A stretch of 63,457 bases of DNA, taken from the NCBI GenBank assembly GCA_017631875.1, contig JAGBSL010000011.1, forward strand, positions 1 through 63,457. The letters are read 5' to 3'. Source of the stretch: Bacteroidales bacterium. GTDB taxonomy: Bacteria > Bacteroidota > Bacteroidia > Bacteroidales > UBA932. Numbering within the stretch: position 1 is the first letter of the stretch; every line of letters starts with the position of its first letter. The notes under the pieces were generated by a model, which was not told the DNA's origin, ran no database searches, and saw nothing but the letters and a program-made list of their open reading frames with translations. Below, piece by piece: positions 8,436-15,818 of this stretch. Both the position numbers and the translations under genes were made by a program.

Positions 8436-8963
8436 TTATTTCTTAAGGCTGAAAGTCAGGCTTATGCCCGCCGATAGCCCCTGGACGGGGAAGGGGGCTT
8501 TGCCGATGATATCTTTCAGACCTATGTTGTATTCGATATATAGGTTCAGTGGTTTCCATATGTGCATGACGTATCCGGCTCCGATACGGAAGTCCGCTCC
8601 GGATAGGCTGCCATGTGTGATGCCAGCCATTGCATAGGGACCTTTCATCATTTCCCTCGGCCAATATTTGACGTGTATCTGTTCTCTAAGGATGTCTGCC
8701 GGGATGGGGATAGAGGTGTCGTCTCCGAACTCTTGCCTGTGTTCGGATTCCAATGGTTCAGCATCCTTTATGAACCGGGAGAATCCGAATCCGACAGCAC
8801 CTCCCGCTGACCAGTGCTCCGTAATGGCATATTCTACTGCGAAACCGGCTTTGCCTCCGGCTAGACCCCACAGGTCCGCCTCTGCCATAAGTCTCCTTCC
8901 CTGGCATAAGGCCGCCGTGCAGGCGCCGAACATGAATATAAGGCATAGCAACATCCGTCTCAT
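8436..8963 (-). CDS. Small outer-membrane beta-barrel protein (DUF3575-like)
   Basis: A protein of about 175 residues with a signal peptide (MRRMLLCLIFMFGACTAALCQG) and a body of alternating beta strands ending in the aromatic/hydrophobic pattern LSAGISLTFSLKK, as in 8- to 10-strand outer-membrane barrels. The start is set at the ATG at 8961-8963; an in-frame TTG four codons upstream lies inside the -7 promoter element and is unlikely. Small barrels of this kind commonly head Bacteroidales fimbria operons. The first gene of the operon 8963-6073. Function beyond outer-membrane location is not known. Confidence 0.65.
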   Translation of the reverse strand: MRRMLLCLIFMFGACTAALCQGRRLMAEADLWGLAGGKAGFAVEYAITEHWSAGGAVGFGFSRFIKDAEPLESEHRQEFGDDTSIPIPADILREQIHVKYWPREMMKGPYAMAGITHGSLSGADFRIGAGYVMHIWKPLNLYIEYNIGLKDIIGKAPFPVQGLSAGISLTFSLKK

Positions 8964-8972
8964 CTTTTTCGG

Positions 8973-8980
8973 CAAATCTA
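8973..8980 (-). promoter_or_regulatory. -7 promoter element of the first fimbria-like operon
   Basis: On the minus strand TAGATTTG matches TAnnTTTG and ends only nine bases before the ATG at 8963. The transcript would have almost no leader. Confidence 0.55.
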
Positions 8981-9051
8981 TGCCCTTGTATCGAGGCGAT
9001 TGTGAGATTTAAAAAAAGATTCTTCAGATTTTTCTTTTTTTTAAAATCATG

Positions 9052-9114
9052 AATTTATTTTAAACACATAAAAATTTATTTTTACCTGTTTAAAATTTAT
9101 TTTTAACATGATTT
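9052..9114. repeat. Three 21-bp-phased AT-rich direct repeats between divergent operons
   Basis: AATTTATTTTaA (9052), AATTTATTTTTA (9073) and AATTTATTTTTA (9094) recur with a period of exactly 21 bp, two turns of B-DNA. They lie between the fimbria-like operon (minus) and the glycan operon (plus). The phase suggests a cooperative regulator or a bent-DNA element. The 12-mer TTTTAAACACAT inside the first unit recurs exactly at 24482-24493. Confidence 0.7.
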
Positions 9115-9150
9115 CATGTAGCTGGAGCGCCGTTTATCTTGAAAAATGAT

Positions 9151-9158
9151 TATCTTTG
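9151..9158 (+). promoter_or_regulatory. -7 promoter element of the glycan operon
   Basis: TATCTTTG is a perfect TAnnTTTG match ending seven bases before the ATG at 9166. Transcription would start at or next to the start codon, so the mRNA is probably leaderless or nearly so. Confidence 0.65.
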
Positions 9159-9165
9159 AAAGATT

Positions 9166-10347
9166 ATGAAAAGGATAGCGTTCGTTCATAACAATTTCCC
9201 TGCGGGAGGAGCGGAAAGGATAACGATAGATATTGCCAGATACCTTAAAAGTGTAGGAGGTTACCAGGTGTATGTCTATACGACGAGGGTGTCTCCTTCC
9301 CTGATGACCGATGAGGTCAGGGATCTTGTGAACATACGGATAATCCCGTCTCAGGCGGTACAGTCCAGAAGATCGGCGGCAGTTGAGGAGCTTCTGCTTC
9401 AGGACAGCATCGATATCCTTGTCCAGGTGACAAAATCTCTCAAGGGTATAGAGGACATCAGGCAGAGAACAGGATGCAAGACCGTGGTAGCATGCCATGG
9501 CGAACCATTTTGGCAGCGTCATGCAATCATGCACCGCAGGCAGAAGGGCTTCCTCAGGAAAATGATGTGGATTCTCTTCAATAAAAGACGCTATGCTGAC
9601 GGCACGCTTGCAATGAAGAAGGCGGTTGAACGTACACGCAGAGACTATCATGCATGCGATGCCTACACGGTGCTGTGCGAGCCATACATATCTCAAGTAG
9701 CTGAAGCTCTTGGGCTAGATGCCGCGACTTCGCATATCCATGCGATCGGGAACCCGGATCTTCCTGTAAATGAAGTGTGCTGGAATAAGGAAAATGTCGT
9801 CATGTTCTGCGGTAGGTTCGAGAACTGGTCCAAGAGGATCGACCGCCTTCTCAGGATATGGGGAATGGTACAGGATCGCCTTCCGGATTGGCGTCTTGTT
9901 CTTGTCGGTGATGGACCTGATGCGTCTATGCTCAGGACGATGGCTCAGGAACTGAATCTCGAAAGGGTATCTTTCGAGGGCATGCAGAAGGATGTAGGAA
10001 AATACTACGATAAGGCGTCGGTTGTAGCTATGACTTCTCAGACGGAAGGCTGGGGACTGGCTCTCAGTGAGGCGCAGGCACGAGGCTGTATAGGCATTGC
10101 CTTCGGCTGCACGGCAGGAATAACGGAAATTCTTGAGCCTGACGGCGCGTGCGGATTCATAGTGCCTGCGTTTGATGAGCGTGAATATGCGGAAACGCTT
10201 GTAAGGATCGCGCAATTGAGTGAAGACGAGAAGCTGCGCATACGCAAGAACTCTGTGGAGAAGCGTCTGAAGTATTCACCTGACGTGATTGCAGAGAAAT
10301 GGAGAAAACTTTTTGATCATATAACTTCTAGTAATGAGAATATATAA
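9166..10347 (+). CDS. Glycosyltransferase family 4 (GT-B fold)
   Basis: A cytoplasmic sugar transferase of 393 residues and first gene of a six-gene operon. The N-terminus MKRIAFVHNNFPAGGAERIT is the classic GT4 opening with the glycine-rich acceptor-side loop. The C-terminal Rossmann domain has CGRFENWSKRIDRLL, LVLVGDGPD and EGWGLALSEAQARG, the E-x7-E motif region that binds the sugar nucleotide. GT4 enzymes retain anomeric configuration and build lipopolysaccharide or capsule chains; donor and acceptor cannot be read from the sequence. The last 14 bases overlap the start of the LicD-like gene. Confidence 0.9.
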   Translation: MKRIAFVHNNFPAGGAERITIDIARYLKSVGGYQVYVYTTRVSPSLMTDEVRDLVNIRIIPSQAVQSRRSAAVEELLLQDSIDILVQVTKSLKGIEDIRQRTGCKTVVACHGEPFWQRHAIMHRRQKGFLRKMMWILFNKRRYADGTLAMKKAVERTRRDYHACDAYTVLCEPYISQVAEALGLDAATSHIHAIGNPDLPVNEVCWNKENVVMFCGRFENWSKRIDRLLRIWGMVQDRLPDWRLVLVGDGPDASMLRTMAQELNLERVSFEGMQKDVGKYYDKASVVAMTSQTEGWGLALSEAQARGCIGIAFGCTAGITEILEPDGACGFIVPAFDEREYAETLVRIAQLSEDEKLRIRKNSVEKRLKYSPDVIAEKWRKLFDHITSSNENI

Positions 10348-11137
10348 TCCAGAGGGGTCTGCACTCAGACGCGACCAGAAGGAGATGTTGAAGGCTCTGG
10401 TGGCTTTCGCTGAAATATGCGAGAAGCATGATATAAAGTGGTGGCTATGTTCCGGCACATTGCTGGGAGCGGCGCGTCATAAGGGATTCATTCCATGGGA
10501 TGATGACATGGATGTCAATATGTTCGAGGATGACTTCAGGAAACTGGAGAAGGTGCTTGCCGAGCTTGACAGCGAGGATTATTTCTATCAGTGCATTAAG
10601 ACGGATCCGGACCATGTAAATACTTTCGGCAAGTTCCGAAAGAAGAAGGATCCTGTACCGGCGACCGATCCGAGATCACAATATTTCAAATATCAGGGCG
10701 TAGGACTGGACGTGTTCTATATTGAAAAGTCTAACCGCTTCGGATCTCACATGGCCAAGTTCTTCTATCTCAATATGATCCATCCGACCCAGAATGTCAG
10801 GAATGCGAAGTTGAGACATTTCCTGAACAAGGTTGTGCAGGTAATCAATTTCGGCCTGCTCATACCTTTTTCCAGACTTGTCGGACGCATATACAATCCG
10901 AAGAACCAGTATCGTATATGCTTGGGAGCAGGTTTCTACAAGAGCGCATTCTATAAGGAGGACATCTTTCCATTGGCAAAGATGGAGTTTGAGGGCATTG
11001 AATTCCCGGTTCCTGGTAATACGGATGCTTACCTGACCCACATTTATGGCGACTGGAGGAAACTCCCGTCTGAGGAGCAGATCAGAAAGGCGTTGCATTA
11101 TCCTTTGTACATAAAAGAAATATTCGGAGAGGAGTAG
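10334..11137 (+). CDS. LicD family phosphotransferase
   Basis: LicD proteins transfer a phospho-substituent, such as phosphocholine, from a CDP-activated donor to a cell-surface glycan. This 267-residue protein has the family core: WWLCSGTLLGAARHKGFIPW followed by DDDMD (Asp56, 57, 58 and 60), the metal-binding nucleotidyltransferase-like site. It overlaps the preceding GT4 gene by 14 bp and is two bases from the Stealth gene. In this operon the activated donor is plausibly made by the nucleotidyltransferase domain of the fusion protein at 12952-14763. The transferred group is unknown; phosphoethanolamine or a related amino-alcohol phosphate is inferred below. Confidence 0.9.
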   Translation: MRIYNPEGSALRRDQKEMLKALVAFAEICEKHDIKWWLCSGTLLGAARHKGFIPWDDDMDVNMFEDDFRKLEKVLAELDSEDYFYQCIKTDPDHVNTFGKFRKKKDPVPATDPRSQYFKYQGVGLDVFYIEKSNRFGSHMAKFFYLNMIHPTQNVRNAKLRHFLNKVVQVINFGLLIPFSRLVGRIYNPKNQYRICLGAGFYKSAFYKEDIFPLAKMEFEGIEFPVPGNTDAYLTHIYGDWRKLPSEEQIRKALHYPLYIKEIFGEE

Positions 11138-11138
11138 T

Positions 11139-12020
11139 ATGGATGCGGTAATCACATATGTAGACGGCAATGATCCTGTCTGGAAGCAGGATTATGAGAA
11201 GACGACAAATGTACCTGTGATGGAAAAACGTTTCCGTGACTGGGGTACGCTGAAATATCTCCTGAGGGGAATAGAGACCAAGATGCCGTTCATAAGGAAT
11301 GTCTATCTGGTTGTGTCACATCCTTCTCAGGTGCCCGAGTGGGCGGATCGCGAGCAGCTGAAGATAGTCCTTCATAAGGACATCATTCCGGCTGAGTTTC
11401 TTCCGACGTTCAACTGTAATCCGATAGAGATGCATCTGCACAGGATTCCCGGCATGGATGAGGAATATATCTATTTCAATGATGACATGTTCCCTGTAGG
11501 GGATTGCAAGCCGACAGATTTCTTTCGCGACGGCAGACCGGTCATAGGATATTATACGCACCTGTTTGCGTCTGGCATGTATAAGAAGATATGCCGCAAC
11601 TCAGACCGCCTTGCCCGTAAGGCGTTGGGTATGAAACCTTCGTGCTTCTTCACCCGTCCGCAGCATATATGTTCTCCTATGCTCAGGAGTCAGTGCGAGG
11701 AACTTTATGCCAAGGTTGAGGATGAGATCCGCAAGACGTCGGCTACGCGTACGCGTACAGAGGAAAACCTCAACCAGTATCTCTTCCTTGACTATATGAA
11801 CTACAAGGGACTGGTAATCAGGGAGAAGATTTCCAATAAGCATTTCTCGGTAGCGGTGGCTTCGCCGGATTCGCTCCGCGATTTCCTGCATAATCCGACT
11901 CGTAACCTTGTGTGCATCAATGATGTCCGTCTCAGCGAGGAGCGCTACGAGCAGCTTCGAGGCGCAATCCTGGACGCATTCCAGTCCACTTTCCCATCTA
12001 AATCCAGATTCGAACTATAA
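11139..12020 (+). CDS. Stealth family sugar-phosphate transferase
   Basis: Stealth proteins join hexose-1-phosphates from nucleotide sugars into phosphodiester-linked polysaccharides. The 293-residue product carries the conserved regions in order: CR1 near the start (DAVITYVDGNDPVWKQ), CR2 (RDWGTLKYLLRGIETKMPFI to EEYIYFNDDMFPVG) and CR3 (RPQHICSPMLRSQCEELY). The FNDDMF acidic block is the likely metal site. It lies directly after licD and its stop overlaps the next start (TAATG). Together with LicD this points to a glycan carrying two kinds of phosphodiester link. Confidence 0.9.
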   Translation: MDAVITYVDGNDPVWKQDYEKTTNVPVMEKRFRDWGTLKYLLRGIETKMPFIRNVYLVVSHPSQVPEWADREQLKIVLHKDIIPAEFLPTFNCNPIEMHLHRIPGMDEEYIYFNDDMFPVGDCKPTDFFRDGRPVIGYYTHLFASGMYKKICRNSDRLARKALGMKPSCFFTRPQHICSPMLRSQCEELYAKVEDEIRKTSATRTRTEENLNQYLFLDYMNYKGLVIREKISNKHFSVAVASPDSLRDFLHNPTRNLVCINDVRLSEERYEQLRGAILDAFQSTFPSKSRFEL

Positions 12021-12964
12021 TGTACAAGGTATCCCTCATAGTCCCGATTTATGGCGTAGAGCGCTACATAAGGCAGTTTGCAGAATCAGCCTTGGGTCAG
12101 ACTTACGCTGATATGCAGTTCGTGTTTGTCAACGACGGCACTAAGGACAGGTCTATGGAGATACTTCAGGAACTGATCGGGGAAAAGTACAGCAGTCTTA
12201 AGCCTCGCATCGTGATCGTCAACAAGGAGAACGGCGGACTTCCTTCAGCGAGAAAGGCAGGACTTGATGTGGCGGAAGGTGAATATATACTCTTTGCAGA
12301 CTCGGACGACTGGCTGGACAATGACGCTGTGGCGAAGGTCATGGCGAAGGCGGAGGAGACGGGTGCTGATCTGGTCTATTTCGATCTCGTCAAGGAATAT
12401 GGTGGAGGTAAGGTCAGCTATAAGAGGGAAAGAGAGTATACAGCAGAGACGAAGGAAGATTATATAATCAATATATTTAACTATAAATCACACGGTTATA
12501 CTGTGACCAAATGCTTCAGGAAGAAGCTATATACTGATAATCCGATATGCTTCCCTAAGCATGGAATGCATGAGGACATATATCTGATGTCGCAGATTAT
12601 CTTCTATGCGCAGTCGCTGGCGCATCTTCCGGAAGCCCTCTATCATTATCGTAAGGATAATCCCGACGCCATGTGCGCTCAGGACCGCAGACGCAGGCAT
12701 AGGGATTCCGATGTGAATCTGATGGATCTTTACGAGAACTATCGCGACAATCTGAAGGGGAGTCCGATAGAGAAGGTTGCAGGAGGCATAATCATGCGTG
12801 CAGGATGGCATAGCATGCTTCATGGATTCGGATTCTTTGAGGAGTATCCTTATCTTGCAGAGGATATATGCAAGGCCAAACTCAGCTTCGGATACCGTGT
12901 GCCGCTGCCGATGCAGCTGATCGTTAAGGTTTATTCATTTTTCAGAAAGATATGCAGGCGATAA
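12020..12964 (+). CDS. Glycosyltransferase family 2 (GT-A fold)
   Basis: An inverting glycosyltransferase of 314 residues. The N-terminal nucleotide-binding half is clear: VSLIVPIYGVERYIRQ, FVFVNDGTKDRS, KENGGLPSARKAGL and FADSDDWLD, whose DSDD is the DxD metal motif. It likely adds a sugar to the same oligosaccharide as the operon's GT4. The start shares one base with the stop of the Stealth gene and the end overlaps the fusion gene by 13 bp, so translation is tightly coupled. Donor sugar unknown. Confidence 0.9.
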   Translation: MYKVSLIVPIYGVERYIRQFAESALGQTYADMQFVFVNDGTKDRSMEILQELIGEKYSSLKPRIVIVNKENGGLPSARKAGLDVAEGEYILFADSDDWLDNDAVAKVMAKAEETGADLVYFDLVKEYGGGKVSYKREREYTAETKEDYIINIFNYKSHGYTVTKCFRKKLYTDNPICFPKHGMHEDIYLMSQIIFYAQSLAHLPEALYHYRKDNPDAMCAQDRRRRHRDSDVNLMDLYENYRDNLKGSPIEKVAGGIIMRAGWHSMLHGFGFFEEYPYLAEDICKAKLSFGYRVPLPMQLIVKVYSFFRKICRR

Positions 12965-14763
12965 TTCTTGCCGCCGGAATGGGAAGGCGGCTCAGGGAAC
13001 TTACTAAGGACAACACAAAGTGCATGGTCAGGGTCAATGGCGAACCATTGATCGACAGACTTCTGAGACAGCTTTCAAAGCTGGGTCTCAGCCGTGTTAT
13101 CATAGTTGTAGGTCACAAGAGTGAGAATCTTATCAGCCACATCGGCAACAGATACGATGACGTGCTGAACATAGAGTATGTGGAGAATCCCATCTACGAC
13201 AAGACCAACAACATCTATTCGCTTGCTCTCGCAAAAGAAAAGCTTGTTGAGGATGATACGCTCCTGGTAGAGTCAGACCTTATCCTTGATGACAGGATGT
13301 TTTCCTTGATTCTTGGGGATTCATATCCAAACCTTGCCCTTGTCGCCAAGTACAGGACATGGATGGACGGAACCATGGTCCGCATAGATGATGATAACAA
13401 TGTGGTAAACTTTGTGCCTAAGAAGGCATTCAAGTATTCGGATGTCGACCATTACTATAAGACTGTCAATCTGTATAAGTTCAGCAAGGATTTCCTGATT
13501 CATAAGTATGTTCCGTTTCTGGATGCATATTGTGCGGCGCTGGGCAATAACGAGTATTATGAGCAGGTGCTGCGTGTCATCTGTATGCTCGATAATTCTG
13601 AGCTGAAAGCTCTTCCTATCACGAACGAAAGGTGGTATGAGATTGATGATGTGCAGGATCTGGATATAGCAGAGGCTCTGTTTGCGTCTGATGACGAGCA
13701 TCTTTCAAAGTACATGAGGAGATTCGGCGGATACTGGAGATTTCCGGACATGCTCGATTATTGCTATCTGGTCAACCCATATTTCCCTTCGCCTCGCCTT
13801 AAGGACGAGATGAGGGCGAATTTCGATACATTGCTTACGGAGTATCCGTCAGGCATGTTCGTGAACTCGCTGCTTGCAGGAAAATGCTTCGGTGTAAAGC
13901 AGGAGTATATTGTTCCCGGTAATGGTGCCGCAGAACTTATCAAGTGTCTGATGGAAAAGTTGGAGGGCAAGCTGGGAGTCATATATCCTACATTCGAGGA
14001 ATATCCTAACAGACGTTCTCCGGAAGATCTTGAGATTTTTGTCCCTCAGACCGAGGATTTCCATTATACTGCAGATGATCTGATCTCATATTTCTCTGAG
14101 CATAGGCCTGGCACGCTTCTTCTCATCAATCCTGACAATCCTTCCGGCAACTATCTTCCGTATAAGGATGTTCTGCGAGTTGCCTCATGGTGCCGCGAAC
14201 AGAAGATAAGGCTGATTGTGGACGAGTCTTTTGTGGACTTCAGTACGGAGTTCCCTGATAGCACTCTGCTCCGCAATGATGTTCTGGAGCAGTATCCAGA
14301 CATGATAGTGGTCAAGAGCATTTCGAAATCATATGGTGTCCCTGGACTCCGTCTTGGCATCGTCGCATCTGCAGACAAGGATCTCATCACATATATCAAG
14401 AAGGATGTGTCTATATGGAATCTTAACTCGTTTGCCGAGTTCTTCATGCAGATATATTCGAAGTATGAAGGTGAGTACCTCAGGTCAGCTGCCAAATTCC
14501 AGAGTGAGAGGGCGTGGCTGAAAGAGCAGCTTGAAGATATTCCATACCTTAAGGTGTTTGAAAGCGAGTCCAACTATTTCCTGTGCAAGGTTCTACCTCC
14601 ATATAATTCGCATGCCTTGACCGTGGAACTCCTTGAGAAACATAACGTCCTGATCAAGGACTGCAGCCCTAAGAAGGTCTTCAATGGAAGGGACTATATA
14701 AGGATCGCGATCCGCAACAGGGTTGATAACGAGAGACTGATAACTGCCTTGCGCTCTATCTGA
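12952..14763 (+). CDS. Bifunctional LicC-like nucleotidyltransferase fused to a HisC/CobD-like PLP enzyme
   Basis: Two enzymes in one 603-residue chain. Residues 1 to about 245 are a nucleotidyltransferase: LAAGMGRRL (7-14) with downstream Lys23, KTNNIYSLALAKE as in LicC/PntC cytidylyltransferases, and VESDLILDD (107-114). Residues about 255-603 are a fold-type I PLP enzyme: GNGAAELI (323-330), NPDNPSGN (393-400), DESFVDF with PLP-contacting Asp424, Lys459 in SISKSYG, and GLRLG (Arg467). The last block, YIRIAIRNRVDNERLITALR, resembles my recollection of the C-terminus of threonine-phosphate decarboxylase CobD more than HisC. Proposed role: make an amino-alcohol phosphate from an amino-acid phosphate and activate it with CTP for LicD. 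An aminotransferase reaction is equally possible from sequence alone. No PEP mutase is in the operon, which weakens an aminoethylphosphonate route. Confidence 0.85.
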   Translation: MQAIILAAGMGRRLRELTKDNTKCMVRVNGEPLIDRLLRQLSKLGLSRVIIVVGHKSENLISHIGNRYDDVLNIEYVENPIYDKTNNIYSLALAKEKLVEDDTLLVESDLILDDRMFSLILGDSYPNLALVAKYRTWMDGTMVRIDDDNNVVNFVPKKAFKYSDVDHYYKTVNLYKFSKDFLIHKYVPFLDAYCAALGNNEYYEQVLRVICMLDNSELKALPITNERWYEIDDVQDLDIAEALFASDDEHLSKYMRRFGGYWRFPDMLDYCYLVNPYFPSPRLKDEMRANFDTLLTEYPSGMFVNSLLAGKCFGVKQEYIVPGNGAAELIKCLMEKLEGKLGVIYPTFEEYPNRRSPEDLEIFVPQTEDFHYTADDLISYFSEHRPGTLLLINPDNPSGNYLPYKDVLRVASWCREQKIRLIVDESFVDFSTEFPDSTLLRNDVLEQYPDMIVVKSISKSYGVPGLRLGIVASADKDLITYIKKDVSIWNLNSFAEFFMQIYSKYEGEYLRSAAKFQSERAWLKEQLEDIPYLKVFESESNYFLCKVLPPYNSHALTVELLEKHNVLIKDCSPKKVFNGRDYIRIAIRNRVDNERLITALRSI

Positions 14764-14764
14764 T

Positions 14765-15778
14765 ATGAAGACTATATGTATATGCGGGGGAGGCTCGCTT
14801 GGTCATGTGATTGCCGGATGGCTGTCGGCAAAAGGTAAGGCAAAGGTCAATATCCTGACTGGAAGACCTGAATCATGGGGAAATTCAGTATCAGTAGAAA
14901 CTCCGCAGGACGGTGTCCTTGATGGTGTTTTGTCAGTGGTGTCCAGTGATCCGCAGGAGGCAGTAGCATCTGCTGATGTCGTGTTGTTCTGCTATCCGGG
15001 CTACATGATTGCTTCTGAGCTTGAGAGGATAAGCCCATATTTGAGATGTGATGCATTTGTCGGCAGCGTATTTTCTTCGACCGGCTTCTTCTTTGAAGCA
15101 TTGAAGATTCTTCCTGCCACTCAACCTCTGTGGGGCTTCCAGCGCGTTCCGTTCATCAGCCGTGTGAAGGAATATGGGCTTTCCGCTAACCTTCTTGGTT
15201 ATAAGCCATGCTATCACATCGCTGTGGAGAACGTGGACGATCAGCTGAAGCTTGATTTTGCTGACATGATTGCCGACTGGTTTGAGAGACCGGTGCATCT
15301 GCTTAAGAACTATTATGAGGCAAGTCTCACCAATTCCAATCCACTTCTGCATACATCACGTCTTTACACGATGTTCGGCGCAGAAAACGAGGGCAGGATA
15401 TATCCGCGCATGATAAATTTCTACGAGGAATGGACAGTAGAAGCTGCAGACATGCTGATCAGGATGGATGCGGAGTTTTTCAAGCTGCTGAATGTCCTTC
15501 CTGTAACCCCCGGTTATCTTCCGCCGATCTTGGAGTATTACGAGAGTCATGATGCAGAGTCACTCGCTCGCAAACTCTCCTCGATCCAGGGCTTCAAGGG
15601 CATCACTTCACCTATGGTCCAGACAGAAGAAGGATGGGTGGCTGACTTCAGGAGCCGCTATTTTACAGAGGACTTTCCATACGGTCTGAAATACATCTGG
15701 CAGCTCGCTCACGACCATGACATCCCTTGTCCTGACATTGACAAGGTCTACTCCTGGGGAATATCCAAGATTTTATAA
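14765..15778 (+). CDS. NAD(P)-dependent opine (octopine/nopaline) dehydrogenase-like protein
   Basis: A 337-residue cytoplasmic oxidoreductase. The N-terminus ICICGGGSLGHVIAGWL is a Rossmann dinucleotide-binding loop (GGGSLGH, 8-14), and ADVVLFCYPGYM lies at the end of that domain. The C-terminal half is helical and includes NSNPLLHTSRLYTMFG, the region that carries the catalytic His in opine dehydrogenases. Family members reductively couple an amino group to a 2-oxo acid. One base separates it from the fusion gene, so it probably modifies the amino-containing product of that enzyme or a sugar decoration. It is the last gene of the operon, closed by a strong terminator. Confidence 0.75.
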   Translation: MKTICICGGGSLGHVIAGWLSAKGKAKVNILTGRPESWGNSVSVETPQDGVLDGVLSVVSSDPQEAVASADVVLFCYPGYMIASELERISPYLRCDAFVGSVFSSTGFFFEALKILPATQPLWGFQRVPFISRVKEYGLSANLLGYKPCYHIAVENVDDQLKLDFADMIADWFERPVHLLKNYYEASLTNSNPLLHTSRLYTMFGAENEGRIYPRMINFYEEWTVEAADMLIRMDAEFFKLLNVLPVTPGYLPPILEYYESHDAESLARKLSSIQGFKGITSPMVQTEEGWVADFRSRYFTEDFPYGLKYIWQLAHDHDIPCPDIDKVYSWGISKIL

Positions 15779-15818
15779 ATATAAAAGGTCTGACCGTAGT
15801 CAGACCTTTTATATTTAT
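15775..15818. terminator. Bidirectional terminator between the glycan and nqr operons
   Basis: A perfect 20-bp stem (15775-15794 with 15799-15818) and a 4-nt CGTA loop, with AT-rich flanks giving a T-run on both strands. It contains most of both stop codons, those of the opine-dehydrogenase-like gene and of nqrF. Confidence 0.9.

Noticed and set aside
9052..9114. CRISPR array or replication iterons
   Set aside because: The units are too short and AT-rich, have no spacers of constant length, and no cas, rep or dnaA gene is near.
12952..15778. Aminoethylphosphonate biosynthesis pathway
   Set aside because: The LicC/PntC-like domain would allow it, but no PEP mutase or phosphonopyruvate decarboxylase is present in the operon. 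Not excluded if these lie elsewhere.
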